Part shown: in pieces, positions 63,898 to 64,000 of the stretch
Layout of the letters: each line of letters opens with the position of its first letter
How positions within the stretch are numbered: the stretch's first letter is position 1
Position numbers and translations under genes: made by a program
Assembly (NCBI GenBank): GCA_017481945.1
Contig: JAFUOJ010000006.1
Span: 53,174 to 117,173, forward strand
Direction of reading: 5' to 3'
Source: Parabacteroides sp.
GTDB taxonomy: Bacteria > Bacteroidota > Bacteroidia > Bacteroidales > Tannerellaceae
DNA length: 64,000 nt
Notes under the pieces: model-generated
The model's database searches: none
What the model was told of the DNA's origin: nothing
What the model saw: only the letters and a program-made list of their open reading frames with translations

Positions 63898-64000
63898 CTT
63901 ATCTTGTAGATATAACATCCCCAACTTTTTCTAATCCTGTTTATTCACTACCGATTCTTATTCTCTCACACTCACTCTTACAACACAAAAAAAGGAGTCA

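Overview
The window looks like a chromosome segment of an AT-rich Bacteroidales bacterium (Bacteroidota; Tannerellaceae- or Dysgonomonadaceae-like is my best guess, genus not resolved). Support comes from Bacteroidota -33/-7 promoters (TTTG-N19-TAnnTTTG, seen upstream of the tRNA-Trp gene, both gdh genes and others), no Shine-Dalgarno pattern, and family content: paired glutamate dehydrogenases, methylmalonyl-CoA mutase for propionate formation, a MurT/MurK/MurQ-like cluster as in Tannerella, HU-CCDC81/SPOR and HU/DUF4469 proteins, a BspA-like surface protein, and Tat-exported Gfo/Idh/MocA lipoproteins. I see no phage, insertion sequence, integrase or CRISPR array. The segment is mostly core genome with some lineage-specific systems.

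Layout. 1-1159: end of an unknown gene and a uracil/hypoxanthine-DNA glycosylase. 1183-6437 (minus): a tight five-gene operon that starts with a tetraheme NapC/NrfH-type cytochrome fused to a SUMF1 domain, then a Tat lipoprotein sugar oxidoreductase, a Tat lipoprotein TIM-barrel isomerase-like protein, a RIC/hemerythrin-like protein that has lost most iron ligands, and a LuxR-type regulator. 6633-10923 (minus): Gfo/Idh/MocA oxidoreductase and GH2 beta-galactosidase. tRNA-Trp, then glutamine synthetase. 13113-19320 (plus): TonB receptor, AmpG-like MFS permease, HemN, protoporphyrinogen oxidase and a 57-residue membrane protein, which reads as a porphyrin(ogen) scavenging and heme-completion operon. 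19500-27757: two glutamate dehydrogenases with different coenzyme signatures flank an AmgK-RapZ fusion kinase, a MurU-like nucleotidyltransferase and a receiver/PEP-synthase-like hybrid protein.

27848-40372: housekeeping genes (cca, kdtA/waaA, gltX, pgpH-type c-di-AMP phosphodiesterase, low-molecular-weight phosphatase, priA) with a RhuM-PLD-like protein and small membrane and lipoproteins between them. 40465-49888 (minus): MurNAc use (MurT-like permease, MurK-like kinase, MurQ etherase) together with an esterase, a lactonase-like propeller, a GalT-like DUF4922 protein, a glycosyltransferase and an S41 protease. 50048-54285: a large BspA-like surface protein and an HU-like DUF4469 protein with a strongly structured leader. 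54537-54830: a decayed toxin-antitoxin pair. 54893-58912: methylmalonyl-CoA mutase subunits. 59171-63828: tRNA-Glu, winged-helix protein, Pif1-TPR helicase, HU/SPOR protein, S4 RNA-binding protein and YbjQ.

Themes. (i) Scavenging of cell-wall amino sugars by two routes, one anabolic (AmgK/MurU-like) and one catabolic (MurT/K/Q-like). (ii) Scavenging of tetrapyrrole precursors. (iii) A probable periplasmic sugar-redox module. (iv) Four unrelated intergenic regions carry degenerate tandem arrays with a near-constant 21-23 bp period, which no ordinary feature explains. All family calls are from reading motifs; no database search was possible.
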